Source of the DNA: Vogesella fluminis
GTDB lineage: Bacteria > Pseudomonadota > Gammaproteobacteria > Burkholderiales > Chromobacteriaceae
DNA length: 41,466 nucleotides
Direction of reading: 5' to 3'
NCBI RefSeq assembly: GCF_014652335.1
Contig: NZ_BMYP01000027.1
Coordinates: 1-41,466 of the forward strand
A program made the position numbers and the translations under genes. Below, one piece after another: positions 25,863 to 34,536 of the stretch; position 1 is the stretch's first letter; each line of letters opens with the position of its first letter. Below the pieces are notes generated by a model that saw only the letters and a program-made list of their open reading frames with translations, made no database searches and had not been told where the DNA came from.

Positions 25863-26409
25863 CAATGATCACGTCCAGCTTGCCGGTGGCCGGATGGATG
25901 ACCAGGCCGTGCACCGGGATGTCTTTCGGCATCAGAGGATGGCTGCGGATGGTGGCCACGGTGTGGCGCACGCTGTCCTGCACGTTGTCGAAGCCCTTCA
26001 GCCAGCTGTCCAGGTCGATGCCGGCGCCGCGCAGGGTGGCGATGGTTTCCGCCGACACGCCGCGTTCCTGCGCATGGTCCAGGATGCGGCTCGGGTCGAT
26101 GGCGCGCATGCCGCAGTCGTGGTGGGCGACGATGCAGATTTCCTCGGCGCGCAGCTCGTACACTGCCACCAGCAGGCTGCGCATCACCGATCCCCACTGG
26201 TGGGTGACCAGCGCGCCGGCGTTCTTGATCAGCTTGAAGTCGCCGTTTTTCAGACCCATCGCCTTGGGTAGCAGTTCTACCAGCCGCGCGTCCATGCACG
26301 ACAGCACGACCAGGTTCTTGTCCGGGAATTTGTCGGTACTGAATTGCTCGTATTCGCGCGCCTCGACAAAGGCGCGGTTGTGTTCCAGCAAGTTGTTAAG
26401 CAGGCCCAT
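25843..26409 (-). CDS. can: Beta-class carbonic anhydrase
   Basis: This 188-residue zinc enzyme interconverts carbon dioxide and bicarbonate. Zinc ligands are Cys38 (SCMDARL, with the Asp40-Arg42 dyad), His96 and Cys99 (HHDCG). GSVMRSLLVAVYEL lies between, as in the short beta-CA subclass. ATG 26409 follows a strong AGGAGAAC. It overlaps nadD downstream and lies 192 bases after accC on the same strand; bicarbonate is the substrate of biotin carboxylase, so the neighbourhood makes metabolic sense. Confidence 0.92.
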   Translation of the reverse strand: MGLLNNLLEHNRAFVEAREYEQFSTDKFPDKNLVVLSCMDARLVELLPKAMGLKNGDFKLIKNAGALVTHQWGSVMRSLLVAVYELRAEEICIVAHHDCGMRAIDPSRILDHAQERGVSAETIATLRGAGIDLDSWLKGFDNVQDSVRHTVATIRSHPLMPKDIPVHGLVIHPATGKLDVIIDGYQPG

Positions 26410-26601
26410 GGTGTTCTCCTGTCTTGAAGTGTGCCCGCGGGTAGCAGGCAGGGGCACGGGATTGGTGTGTTTGCTCTATCGGGGTCGGGCGCCATGCTAC
26501 CACGGGTTTTGGCGACGGTCTCGTGCCGCGCGCGGGCGGCCTGGCCACGTGACGGGCAGGGTTTTGCGCGGCGCCCGGCCGTGCCGTTGCGGGCCGCGCA
26601 C

Positions 26602-27963
26602 TCATCCTGGCGCCCCCTGGCGGCGATCGGCCAGCCACTGTTCCAGATAGTGGATGCTGGTGCCGCCGGCGATGAAGCCGGGGTCGTTGAACAGCAGCTG
26701 GTGCAGCGGAATATTGGTGCTGATGCCGCTGATGTTCAGCTCGCGCAGCGCCCCGCGCATGCGCGCCATCGCCTGCGCGCGGTCGTCACCGTGGGCGATC
26801 AGCTTGCCGATCATCGAATCATAGTGCGGCGGCACCTGATAGCCCTGGTAGATGTGCGAATCGATGCGGATGCCGGGGCCGCCGGCGGGATGGTAATGTG
26901 CGATGCGTCCCGGCGACGGGATGAAGCTGAACGCATCCTCGGCGTTGAGGCGGCATTCCATCGCGTGGCCGCGCAGCACCACCTGTGCCTGCGTGTAGCG
27001 CAGCGGCAGGCCGGCGGCGACGCGGATCTGCTCCTGCACGATGTCGATGCCGGTGATCATCTCGGTCACCGGGTGCTCCACCTGCACGCGGGTGTTCATT
27101 TCGATGAAATAGAACTCGCCGTCCTGGTACAGGAATTCGAAGGTGCCGGCGCCGCGGTAGCCGATGCGGCGGCAGGCGTCGGCACAGGCTTCGCCGATGC
27201 GCTGGCGCTGGGCGGCGCTGATGCCGGGGGCGGGCGCCTCCTCGATCACCTTCTGGTGGCGGCGTTGCAGCGAGCAGTCGCGCTCGCCCAGATGCACGGC
27301 GTTGCCGTGCTGATCGGCCAGGATCTGGATCTCGATGTGGCGCGGCGCCGGCAGGTATTGCTCCAGGTATACGCTGGCGTTGCCGAAGGCGGCGTCGGCC
27401 TCGCGCTGCGTGATCCGGATCGCGTCCAGCAGCTCGCCGGCCTGCCGCACCACGCGCATGCCGCGGCCGCCACCGCCGGCGGCAGCCTTGATCAGCACCG
27501 GATAGCCGATCTTGCCGGCGATCCTTAGCACCGCCTTGTCGTTGTCCGGCAGCGCGCCATCGGAGCCGGGCACGCACGGCACCCCGGCGGCGATCATCGC
27601 CTGCCTGGCCGACACCTTGTCGCCCATCAGGCGGATGGTGTCGGCGCGCGGGCCTATGAACACGAAGCCGGACTCCTCCACGCACTGCGAAAAGGCGGCG
27701 TTTTCCGACAGGAAACCGTAGCCGGGGTGGATCGCCTGCGCGCGGGTGACCTCGGCGGCGGCGATGATGGATGGCATGTGCAGGTAGCTCCTGGCCGACG
27801 GGGCCGGGCCGATGCACACCGACTCGTCGGACAGCTTCACGTACTTGGCATCGCGGTCGGCCTCGGAGTGCGCCACCACCGTCTTGATGCCCAGCTCGTG
27901 GCAGGCGCGCAGCACGCGCAGCGCGATTTCGCCGCGGTTGGCGATCAGGATCTTGTCGAACAT
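26602..27963 (-). CDS. accC: Biotin carboxylase (acetyl-CoA carboxylase subunit)
   Basis: This 453-residue ATP-grasp enzyme carboxylates biotin on the carrier protein in the first step of fatty-acid synthesis. The whole sequence follows E. coli Acc[86 protein letters not shown] and the C-terminal [12 protein letters not shown]. Length is normal. accB, its usual partner, is not in the window, so this is a detached or additional accC. Between a GGAG ribosome site and the ATG lies TGCGGCCAACC, a half copy of the iterated site. Confidence 0.93.
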   Translation of the reverse strand: MFDKILIANRGEIALRVLRACHELGIKTVVAHSEADRDAKYVKLSDESVCIGPAPSARSYLHMPSIIAAAEVTRAQAIHPGYGFLSENAAFSQCVEESGFVFIGPRADTIRLMGDKVSARQAMIAAGVPCVPGSDGALPDNDKAVLRIAGKIGYPVLIKAAAGGGGRGMRVVRQAGELLDAIRITQREADAAFGNASVYLEQYLPAPRHIEIQILADQHGNAVHLGERDCSLQRRHQKVIEEAPAPGISAAQRQRIGEACADACRRIGYRGAGTFEFLYQDGEFYFIEMNTRVQVEHPVTEMITGIDIVQEQIRVAAGLPLRYTQAQVVLRGHAMECRLNAEDAFSFIPSPGRIAHYHPAGGPGIRIDSHIYQGYQVPPHYDSMIGKLIAHGDDRAQAMARMRGALRELNISGISTNIPLHQLLFNDPGFIAGGTSIHYLEQWLADRRQGAPG

Positions 27964-28004
27964 GGTTGGCCGCACTCCAGGCAAGGCGCCGCAGCGGGAC
28001 GCCC

Positions 28005-28030
28005 GCGGCCGGCAGCCGGAGGCCGGCCGC
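28005..28030. repeat. GC-rich hairpin between DUF2804 gene and accC
   Basis: GCGGCCGGC (28005-28013) and GCCGGCCGC (28022-28030) form a 9-bp perfect stem with an 8-base loop in the 130-base gap. It could slow or end transcription between the two minus-strand genes. Confidence 0.5.
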
Positions 28031-28071
28031 TTCCTGCATCATGAGACAGGCGGCGGCGGGCAGCGTTCGGC

Positions 28072-28093
28072 TTGCGGCCAACGTTGGCCGCAA
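28072..28093. repeat. Iterated palindrome abutting the DUF2804 gene stop codon
   Basis: TTGCGGCCAAC followed by GTTGGCCGCAA is a 22-bp perfect palindrome. Its last base is next to the TAA stop (28094-28096, minus strand). Confidence 0.87.
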
Positions 28094-29086
28094 TTACCAG
28101 CGCGAGTGGTGGTCTTCGGTGACGCCGAGCAGCTGCGACACCTCGTGCGCGACGCCGGTGTGCGGGTGGATGATGCGGCCGCTGAAGCAGCCGATCGGCT
28201 GCAGGTAGCGGCTGGCGGCAATCAGCAGCTCCTGCTCCTGCTGGCGCACGCCTTCCGGGGTGAAGGTCAGCGCCACCGCGCCGTCGTCGGTGCGGATCTG
28301 CCACGGCGCCAGCGGCTGCGTGGCGTCGAAGTCGAAGCGGGCGGCGCCGACGCGGTGCGGCACGCCGTCCAGCCACACCGCGTTTTCCGTGTCGCCCATA
28401 TAACCCTGCTGCAGATTGAAGCCGATGCGCCGGTCGTGGGCGCTGGCCCAGCGCCACGCGGTGTCGCGCGCCAGCAGGCCGTTGGAGGCGTCGAGGCTGG
28501 CGATGGCGTCGTCCAGCACCAGCTGCCGGCCGCCGCAGTCGGCAAAGCCGCTGATGCTCAGTGCGCTGCTCTTGTGGGTGGCGTGCGCCAGCCAGTTGCC
28601 GGGGGCGATGGCGACCAGCACGCTGTGCGGCGCCGGCAGCGCGATGTGCGCCGCCAGCCGCAGCGCCGGGGTGTTGATGGTCAGCTCCAGGCGGCCGTCG
28701 GCGCGGCGGAAGGCGATGCAGTCCTTGCCCTGGCGGAAGGTGGCGTCGCCGAAGCTGCGGTTTTCGATGCGGGTGGAGATCAGCGGCAGGCCGTTGCTGC
28801 TGAAGCTGGCGACCAGCTCGCGGCGGCGGCGGTCGAACAGGTAGGCAAAGGCGCTGCCGCACCAGCCGGTATCGACCACCGCCACGCCGATGAAGAAGTC
28901 GGCGTGGCCGATGGCGGCGTATTGCCAGCGCTTGTGGTGCAGCTGGCGCGTCAGTTGCTTGGCCAGCGGCGCCTTCAGCGCGCGCCAGGACAATTGCTCG
29001 ACGGTGCCGCGGTACATGCCGAAGGCCGGCACGCCGCGTTCGTGCACCAGTCGTGCCGGTGCCGGAGGCAAGGGATAGGGGTCCAT
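28094..29086 (-). CDS. DUF2804 domain protein
   Basis: This 330-residue soluble protein matches DUF2804: AFGMYRGTVEQLSW near residue 20, KRWQYAAIGHADFFIGVAVVD near residue 52, and AFAYLFDRRRRELV, SFGDATF, GFNLQQGYMGDTENAVWLDG later. The sequence suggests an all-beta protein. No enzymatic role is established for the family that I know of. ATG 29086 lies between accC and the persulfide-dioxygenase-like gene, all on the minus strand. An open frame 101 codons further upstream runs through the neighbouring gene and is not conserved. Confidence 0.82.
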   Translation of the reverse strand: MDPYPLPPAPARLVHERGVPAFGMYRGTVEQLSWRALKAPLAKQLTRQLHHKRWQYAAIGHADFFIGVAVVDTGWCGSAFAYLFDRRRRELVASFSSNGLPLISTRIENRSFGDATFRQGKDCIAFRRADGRLELTINTPALRLAAHIALPAPHSVLVAIAPGNWLAHATHKSSALSISGFADCGGRQLVLDDAIASLDASNGLLARDTAWRWASAHDRRIGFNLQQGYMGDTENAVWLDGVPHRVGAARFDFDATQPLAPWQIRTDDGAVALTFTPEGVRQQEQELLIAASRYLQPIGCFSGRIIHPHTGVAHEVSQLLGVTEDHHSRW

Positions 29087-29133
29087 TAGGGTACGGGTCG
29101 CCGTGCGCCCGATGTCGTCACGATGGCTGCAGT

Positions 29134-29994
29134 TTACAGCAGATTCAGCGGAATCTTTAAGTAGGCGGTGCCATTGTCCTCGGCCGGCGGCAGCTGGCCG
29201 GCGCGGATATTGACCTGGATCGCCGGCAGGATCAGCACCGGCATCGCCAGTGTTGCGTCGCGCGCCTCGCGCAGCTGCACGAAGTCGGCCTCGCTGATAC
29301 CGTCGTGGACGTGGATGTTGTGCGCGCGCTGCTCGGCCACCGTGCACTGCCACTGCGGCGCGCGCCCTTCCGGCGGGTAGTCGTGGCACATGAACAGCCG
29401 GGTGTGGTCGGGATGCGACAGCAGCCGGCGGATGGAGCGGTACAGGGTCGCGGCGTCGCCGCCGGGGAAGTCGCAGCGCGCGGTGCCGACATCGGGCAGG
29501 AACAGGGTGTCGCCGACAAAGATCGTGTCGCCGATGTGGTAGGCCATGTCGGCCGGGGTGTGGCCGGGCACCGCGATGGCCTGTGCCTGCAGCCGGCCGA
29601 TGGCAAAGGTGTCGCCATCGGCAAAAAGATGGTCAAATTGCCGGCCGTCGGTGGCGAAGCCGGGTTCGAGATTGAAAATGTCCTTGAACACGCGCTGCAC
29701 GCCGCCGATCCGGTCGCCGATGGCGATGCGGCCGCCCAGTTGCCGTTGCAGGTAGGCGGCGGCGGACAGGTGGTCGGCGTGGGCGTGGGTCTCGATGATC
29801 CAGTCCAGCGTCAGCCGCTGTTCGTGCACGAAGGTCAGCAGCCGGTCTGCGGCGGCGGCGGCGGTGCGCCCGGACTTGGGGTCGTAGTCCAGCACCGGGT
29901 CGATGATCGCCGCGTGGCCGCCCGGCTGGTCGTACACCACATAGCTGACGGTCCGGGTGACGGGATCGAAACCGGCGTGGACTTGGGGGTTCAT
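29134..29994 (-). CDS. Metallo-beta-lactamase-fold persulfide dioxygenase-like hydrolase
   Basis: This 286-residue protein has the metal motif THAHADH (His70, His72, Asp74, His75), then VPGHTPADMAYHIGDTIFVGDTLF, and FMCHDYPPEGR near the C-terminus. It resembles Blh/ETHE1-type enzymes, which oxidise glutathione persulfide to sulfite. AGGAG lies before the ATG on the minus strand. It diverges from a BigR-type regulator across an AT-rich palindromic operator, the arrangement expected for the sulfide-responsive regulon; the 48-base gap to the DUF2804 gene allows co-transcription. Exact substrate is inferred from family and context. Confidence 0.85.
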   Translation of the reverse strand: MNPQVHAGFDPVTRTVSYVVYDQPGGHAAIIDPVLDYDPKSGRTAAAAADRLLTFVHEQRLTLDWIIETHAHADHLSAAAYLQRQLGGRIAIGDRIGGVQRVFKDIFNLEPGFATDGRQFDHLFADGDTFAIGRLQAQAIAVPGHTPADMAYHIGDTIFVGDTLFLPDVGTARCDFPGGDAATLYRSIRRLLSHPDHTRLFMCHDYPPEGRAPQWQCTVAEQRAHNIHVHDGISEADFVQLREARDATLAMPVLILPAIQVNIRAGQLPPAEDNGTAYLKIPLNLL

Positions 29995-30033
29995 CGTGAC
30001 TCCTGGTGGCGGAATGGCAGTGCAATCAATATA

Positions 30034-30062
30034 TTGCGTTACATTATATTTGTAAATATAAT
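30034..30062 (+). promoter_or_regulatory. Divergent promoter and BigR-type operator
   Basis: ATTATATTT (30043-30051) and AAATATAAT (54-62) form a palindrome with a 2-base centre. For the plus strand, TTGCGT (30034-30039) and TATAAT (30057-30062) have a 17-base spacing. On the minus strand the left arm reads TATAAT (30048 to 30043), a -10 for the dioxygenase-like gene. So the two -10 boxes are the arms of the palindrome and one bound regulator could block both. CAATATATTG (30027-30036) is a second short palindrome. Confidence 0.7.
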
Positions 30063-30112
30063 AAAAACGCGCTGCGATAAAATAACAAGACAGACAGGAG
30101 GAAGTACCCACC

Positions 30113-30436
30113 ATGGATCTGAGCATCCTGCATGACAACGCGTCACGCGCCACCAGCCTGCTGAAAAGCCTGGCCAACGAAGACCGGCTGCTGCTGCTGT
30201 GCCAGCTGGTGGATGGCGAGAAGAGCGTGTCCGAGCTGGAACGGCTGACCGGCATCCGCCAGCCGACGCTGTCGCAGCAGCTGGGCGTGCTGCGCAACGA
30301 GGCGGTGGTCAACACCCGGCGCGAGGGCAAGTGGATCTACTACAGTGTAGCCAGCCGGGAGGCAATGGCCATTCTCGGCACGCTGCACGGCCTGTTTTGT
30401 GGCGACGACGCGGGGTCGCAGGCACCGCCGCCCTGA
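30113..30436 (+). CDS. bigR: ArsR-family persulfide-sensing repressor (BigR/SqrR type)
   Basis: This 107-residue winged-helix protein has RLLLLCQLVDGEKSVSEL, then a recognition region TGIRQPTLSQQLGVLRNEAVV and the wing REGKWIYYSV. Two cysteines, Cys30 and Cys96, are 66 residues apart, the same separation as the redox pair of BigR and SqrR, which form a polysulfide link on exposure to persulfides and release DNA. The start follows AGGAGGAAG. It heads a plus-strand operon with two YeeE/YedE genes and a SulP gene, divergent from the dioxygenase-like gene. Confidence 0.88.
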   Translation: MDLSILHDNASRATSLLKSLANEDRLLLLCQLVDGEKSVSELERLTGIRQPTLSQQLGVLRNEAVVNTRREGKWIYYSVASREAMAILGTLHGLFCGDDAGSQAPPP

Positions 30437-30454
30437 CACCTTAAGGAGTAAAGC

Positions 30455-30886
30455 ATGAACATCATCTGGAATCCGGCTGCACTGCTGGCGGCACTGGCCG
30501 GCGGCGTGCTGATCGGGCTGGCCGCGGCGTGGATGGCGCTGGGGCTGGGACGCATCGCCGGCATCAGCGGCCTGCTGGGCGGCCTGGTCGACGGCGCGCC
30601 GCACCGCACCGTGCACGCTGCCTTTGTCGGTGGCCTGCTGCTGGCACCGGCGCTGTACCTGTTGCTGCGCGGCGAGCTGCCGGCGGTCAAGATGATGGCC
30701 GATACCCCGCAGCTGCTGCTGGCCGGGCTGCTGGTCGGCATCGGCACCCGCTTTGCCTCCGGCTGCACCAGCGGCCACGGCGTCTGCGGCCTGTCGCGGC
30801 TGTCGCCGCGCTCGCTGGTGGCGACGCTGTCGTTCATGGGGGCCGGCTTTGCCGCGGTCTACCTGCTGCGCCACCTGCTGGTGTGA
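30455..30886 (+). CDS. YeeE/YedE family half-transporter, first unit
   Basis: This 143-residue membrane protein has about four hydrophobic segments. The family motif FASGCTSGHGVCGLSRLSPRS contains two conserved cysteines implicated in passing thiosulfate or sulfide-type sulfur in YeeE structures. It and the next gene together correspond to one full YeeE, as in PmpA/PmpB-type pairs. It begins 18 bases after bigR and ends 10 bases before the second unit. Confidence 0.87.
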   Translation: MNIIWNPAALLAALAGGVLIGLAAAWMALGLGRIAGISGLLGGLVDGAPHRTVHAAFVGGLLLAPALYLLLRGELPAVKMMADTPQLLLAGLLVGIGTRFASGCTSGHGVCGLSRLSPRSLVATLSFMGAGFAAVYLLRHLLV

Positions 30887-30896
30887 GGAGAGCATC

Positions 30897-31340
30897 ATGA
30901 AACATCGTGCACAAGCGGGGCAGGCGTTCGCCATCGGCCTGCTGTTCGGCGTCGGCCTGCTGCTGTCCGGGATGAGCAATCCGCAGAAGGTGATCGGTTT
31001 TCTCGATCTCGCCGGGGCCTGGGATCCGTCGCTGGCGCTGGTGATGGGCGGCGCCATTGCCGTCGGCCTGCCGCTGTTCCGCCTCGCCGAGTCGCGCAGC
31101 CATCGCCAGCTGCCGTCGTGGTCGGGCGCGCCCATCCACCTGCCGGGCAAGAGCGGCATCACGCCGCGGCTGGTGCTGGGCAGTATGTTGTTCGGCATCG
31201 GCTGGGGCATCGCCGGCATCTGTCCCGGCCCGGGGCTGGTGCTGCTGGGCAGCCTGCAATGGCCGGGGCTGCTGTTCGTGCTGGCGATGGTGGCGGGCAT
31301 GCTGTTGTTCCGGCCGCTGGACAAAGCGCTGTCGCGATGA
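30897..31340 (+). CDS. YeeE/YedE family half-transporter, second unit
   Basis: This 147-residue membrane protein begins with a hydrophobic helix and the family motif LLSGMSNPQKVIGFLDLAGAWDPSLA, and ends GSMLFGIGWGIAGICPGPGLVLLG with a Cys in the pore motif. It pairs with the previous gene. GAGGAGAG precedes the ATG. Its stop overlaps the SulP start by ATGA. A role in sulfur-species uptake or export is inferred from family and the BigR context. Confidence 0.86.
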   Translation: MKHRAQAGQAFAIGLLFGVGLLLSGMSNPQKVIGFLDLAGAWDPSLALVMGGAIAVGLPLFRLAESRSHRQLPSWSGAPIHLPGKSGITPRLVLGSMLFGIGWGIAGICPGPGLVLLGSLQWPGLLFVLAMVAGMLLFRPLDKALSR

Positions 31341-33043
31341 ACTGGCTGCCGCGCTGGCTGCGCCACTACCGCCGTGCCGACCTGCCCGGCGATGTCAGCG
31401 CCGGGGTGATCGTCACCCTGCTGCTGGTGCCGCAGGGGCTGGCCTATGCGCTGGTGGCCGGCCTGCCGCCGGAAGCCGGCCTCTACGCCAGCCTGCTGCC
31501 GCTGCTGCTGTACGCGTTCAGCGGCGGCAGCCACGCGCAGTCGGTGGGGCCGATGGCGGTGACCTCGCTGCTGGTGGCGGCGACGCTGTCAAGGTTGGCC
31601 GCAGCCGGCAGCGACGACTACCTGCTGGCCGCCATCTGGCTGGCGCTGCTGTCCGGCGCCATGCTGTTCCTGTTCGGCCTGCTGCGCCTGGGCTTTCTGG
31701 CCGACGCGCTGTCGCAACCGGTGCTGGCCGGCTTCACCGCCGCCTCGGCGCTGTTGATCGTGCTGTCGCAGCTGGCGCCGCTGGCCGGCTTCCGCGCCGG
31801 CGGTGCCAGCCTGCCGGACATCGCGCAGGCCTTCCTCGCCCATGTCGCGGCGCTCAATCCGCTGGCGCTGCTGCTGGGGCTGGCGGCGCTGCTGGTGCTG
31901 GTGCTGGCGCGGCGCTATCTGGCGTCGTTGCTGCACGCGCTGGGGCTGGCATCCGGCGTGGCGCGCACGCTGTCGCGCACCGCGCCGATGCTGGTGGTGC
32001 TGGGCGGCCTGCTGGCGGTGACGCTGGCTGGCTGGCAGGCGCGACTGCCGGTGGTCGGCGTGGTGCCCGGCGGGCTGCCGTCGCTGCGGCTGGCGGCGCT
32101 GCCGTCGCTGGGCCTCGCGCCGCTGGTGATGCCGGCCTTCTTCATCGCGCTGATCAACTACGTGCAGAGCCTGTCGGTGGCGCAGATGCTGGCCGCGCCG
32201 CGGCGCGAAACCATCGACCCGGACCGCGAGCTGCTGGCGCTGGGGCTGTGCAATCTCGGCGCCGGCCTTAGCGGCGGCTTTCCGGTCACCGGCGGCCTGA
32301 CCCGCTCGGTGGTCAATGCCGACGCCGGCGCCAATACCCAGCTGGCGTCGCTGATCACCGCCGCGCTGATGGTGCTGCTGCTGAGCACCGCCACCTCGCT
32401 GCTGGCCAGCCTGCCGCTGGCGGTGCTGGCCGCCACCATCATCGCCTCGGTGGTGGTGATGATCGATTTCCGCACCCTGCGCGCCGCGTGGCGCACCGAA
32501 CGCGCCGACGCGGTGGCATTTGCCGTCACCTTCCTGCTGGTGCTGGCGCTGGGCGTCGATGCCGGCATCGTCGCCGGGGTGGTGATCTCGCTGTCGGTGT
32601 GGCTGATGCGCAGCAGCCGGCCGCACATCGCGGTGCTGGGGCGGGTGCCCGGCACCGAGCACTTTCGCAACGTGCTGCGCTACCACACCGAGCCGCTGCC
32701 CGGCGTGCTGCTGCTGCGCGTCGACGAGAGCCTGTTCTTCGGCAATGCCCGCCACGTCGGCAATGCCATCGAGCAACTGGCCGCCGCCAGCCCGGACAGC
32801 CACAGCCTGCTGCTGGTGATGAGCGCGGTCAACCGCCTCGACATGACCGCGCTGGCTATGCTGGAGCGGCTGGACGACGGCCTCGCCGCGCGCGGCATCC
32901 GCCTGCACCTGGCCGAGGTCAAGGGCCCGGTGCTGGACGTGTGCAAGCGCGCCGGGCTGGCGGCGCGCTTCGACGGCCGCCTGCACCTGTCCACCCATAT
33001 CGCCATCCAGCAGCTGTGTCCCGGCAGCGACTACCAGATCTGA
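31337..33043 (+). CDS. SulP family anion permease with STAS domain
   Basis: This 568-residue protein has the SulP core: LPGDVSAGVIVTLLLVPQGLAYALVAGLPPEAGLYAS near residues 16-52 (in pieces), about ten to twelve membrane segments, and SLSVAQMLAA... GAGLSGGFPVTGGLTRSVVN in the middle. A C-terminal STAS domain (about 440-555, including LRVDESLFFGNARHV) completes it. Such proteins move sulfate, bicarbonate or other anions. Position as the last gene of a BigR operon supports sulfate or sulfite, the end product of persulfide oxidation. An exact iterated 13-mer at 31591-31603 encodes RLAAAGS in an extramembrane loop. Confidence 0.9.
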   Translation: MNWLPRWLRHYRRADLPGDVSAGVIVTLLLVPQGLAYALVAGLPPEAGLYASLLPLLLYAFSGGSHAQSVGPMAVTSLLVAATLSRLAAAGSDDYLLAAIWLALLSGAMLFLFGLLRLGFLADALSQPVLAGFTAASALLIVLSQLAPLAGFRAGGASLPDIAQAFLAHVAALNPLALLLGLAALLVLVLARRYLASLLHALGLASGVARTLSRTAPMLVVLGGLLAVTLAGWQARLPVVGVVPGGLPSLRLAALPSLGLAPLVMPAFFIALINYVQSLSVAQMLAAPRRETIDPDRELLALGLCNLGAGLSGGFPVTGGLTRSVVNADAGANTQLASLITAALMVLLLSTATSLLASLPLAVLAATIIASVVVMIDFRTLRAAWRTERADAVAFAVTFLLVLALGVDAGIVAGVVISLSVWLMRSSRPHIAVLGRVPGTEHFRNVLRYHTEPLPGVLLLRVDESLFFGNARHVGNAIEQLAAASPDSHSLLLVMSAVNRLDMTALAMLERLDDGLAARGIRLHLAEVKGPVLDVCKRAGLAARFDGRLHLSTHIAIQQLCPGSDYQI

Positions 33044-33093
33044 AAACCACGCGCCGCGTGCAACTTACTGCCGCCGCTGGCTATCATAGCGGC

Positions 33094-34536
33094 ATGAAAC
33101 GACACTTCCGCCGTCCCTTGCTTGCCGCCAGCCTGCTCGCCACCCTGGCCGCGCCGCCGCTGTTCGCCGCCAACGACCTGCCCAGCCTGGGCACGGTGGC
33201 GGAGTCCGCCCTGCCGCAGGCGGAGGAAAACCGTATCGGCCGCGATATCCTGCGCTCGCTGCGCGGCGACGGTGACGTGATCGACGACGCCGAGGTCAAC
33301 GCCTATCTCGCCGACCTCGGCGGGCGGCTGGCCGCTGGTGCGCAGCTGCCGGGGATGCGCTTCGCCTTCTTCGCCGTCAACGACCGCAGCATCAACGCCT
33401 TTGCGCTGCCCGGCGGCGTGATCGGCGTGCACAGCGGCCTGCTGCTGGCGACGCAGAGCGAGGGCGAGCTGGCCTCGGTGCTGGCGCACGAGATCGCCCA
33501 CGTCAGCCAGCGCCACCTGGCGCGGATGCAGGAGGGCGAGGGCAACCGCCAGCTGCTGATGCTGGCGGCGATCCTGGCCGGAGTGCTGGCATCCAACGCG
33601 TCCAACGGCGACGTCAGCGCCGGCGTGATCAACGCCGGCGTCGGTCTCGCCGCCAGCCGCCAGCTGGCCTATTCGCGCGATTTCGAACGCGAGGCCGACC
33701 GCATCGGCATGCAGTACCTGACCGCCGCCGGCTTCGACGCGCGCAACATGGCCGGCTTTTTCGACCGCCTGCAGCAGACCCACCGCCACAACGACAACAA
33801 CGCCTTCGGCTTTTTGCGCACCCACCCGCTGACCGGCGAGCGCGTCAGCGAGGCGCAGAACCGCGCGCAGGGCTACCCGCTGCGCATGCGCGCCGACAGC
33901 AGCGATTTCCTGCTGATGCGCGAGAAGCTGCGCCTGGCCACCCTCGGCGCCGCCGAGGCCGAGCGCCACTACCGCACCGCGCTGGCCGCCGGCCGCTTCC
34001 TGCAGCCGGGCGCCACCTACTACGGCCTGGCACGCGCGCTGCTGCAGCTGGGCCGCCACGACGAGGCGCAGCAGGCGCTGGCCAGCGCGCAGCGGCAGCT
34101 GCCGCCGCATCCGGCGCTGCTGCTGCTGGGCGGCGACATCCAGCGTGCTGCGGCCAACCTTGACGGCGCGCTGGCGCGCTATCAGCAGGCACTGCAGCAA
34201 TTCCCGTCCAACGACGCGCTGTGGCTGGCGAACATCGACACCCTGCTGCAGGCGCGGCGCGGCGCCGAGGCGCGGCAGCAGATCGAGCTGGCGCTCAAGC
34301 GCACCCCCGACAACGCCGCGCTGTGGCGGCTGGCGGCGCGCAGCTACGGCGAGGGCGACGCACTGCGTTACCACGCCGCGCTGGGCCACGCGTTCTATAT
34401 CGAACAGGAGTTTGAATCGGCGCGCATCCAGTACCAGCTCGCCAGCCGCGCCGGCGGCGACGATTTCTACCTGCGTTCCACCGTCGAAGCGCGTTTGCGC
34501 GAAATCGACAGCCAGCATCCGGCCAGGCCGCGCTGA
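33094..34536 (+). CDS. bepA: BepA-like periplasmic M48 metalloprotease with TPR repeats
   Basis: This 480-residue protein has a signal peptide (residues 1-25, ending FAA), an M48 domain with HEIAH at 132-136 and downstream YSRDFEREADRIGMQYL, and a C-terminal TPR region (about 300-470). The layout equals E. coli BepA (YfgC), which degrades or helps fold LptD and BAM substrates in the outer membrane. No ribosome site precedes ATG 33094; a TATCAT lies 7 bases before it, so the mRNA may be leaderless. An iterated 13-mer (minus orientation) at 34149-34161 encodes AAANL. Confidence 0.9.
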   Translation: MKRHFRRPLLAASLLATLAAPPLFAANDLPSLGTVAESALPQAEENRIGRDILRSLRGDGDVIDDAEVNAYLADLGGRLAAGAQLPGMRFAFFAVNDRSINAFALPGGVIGVHSGLLLATQSEGELASVLAHEIAHVSQRHLARMQEGEGNRQLLMLAAILAGVLASNASNGDVSAGVINAGVGLAASRQLAYSRDFEREADRIGMQYLTAAGFDARNMAGFFDRLQQTHRHNDNNAFGFLRTHPLTGERVSEAQNRAQGYPLRMRADSSDFLLMREKLRLATLGAAEAERHYRTALAAGRFLQPGATYYGLARALLQLGRHDEAQQALASAQRQLPPHPALLLLGGDIQRAAANLDGALARYQQALQQFPSNDALWLANIDTLLQARRGAEARQQIELALKRTPDNAALWRLAARSYGEGDALRYHAALGHAFYIEQEFESARIQYQLASRAGGDDFYLRSTVEARLREIDSQHPARPR

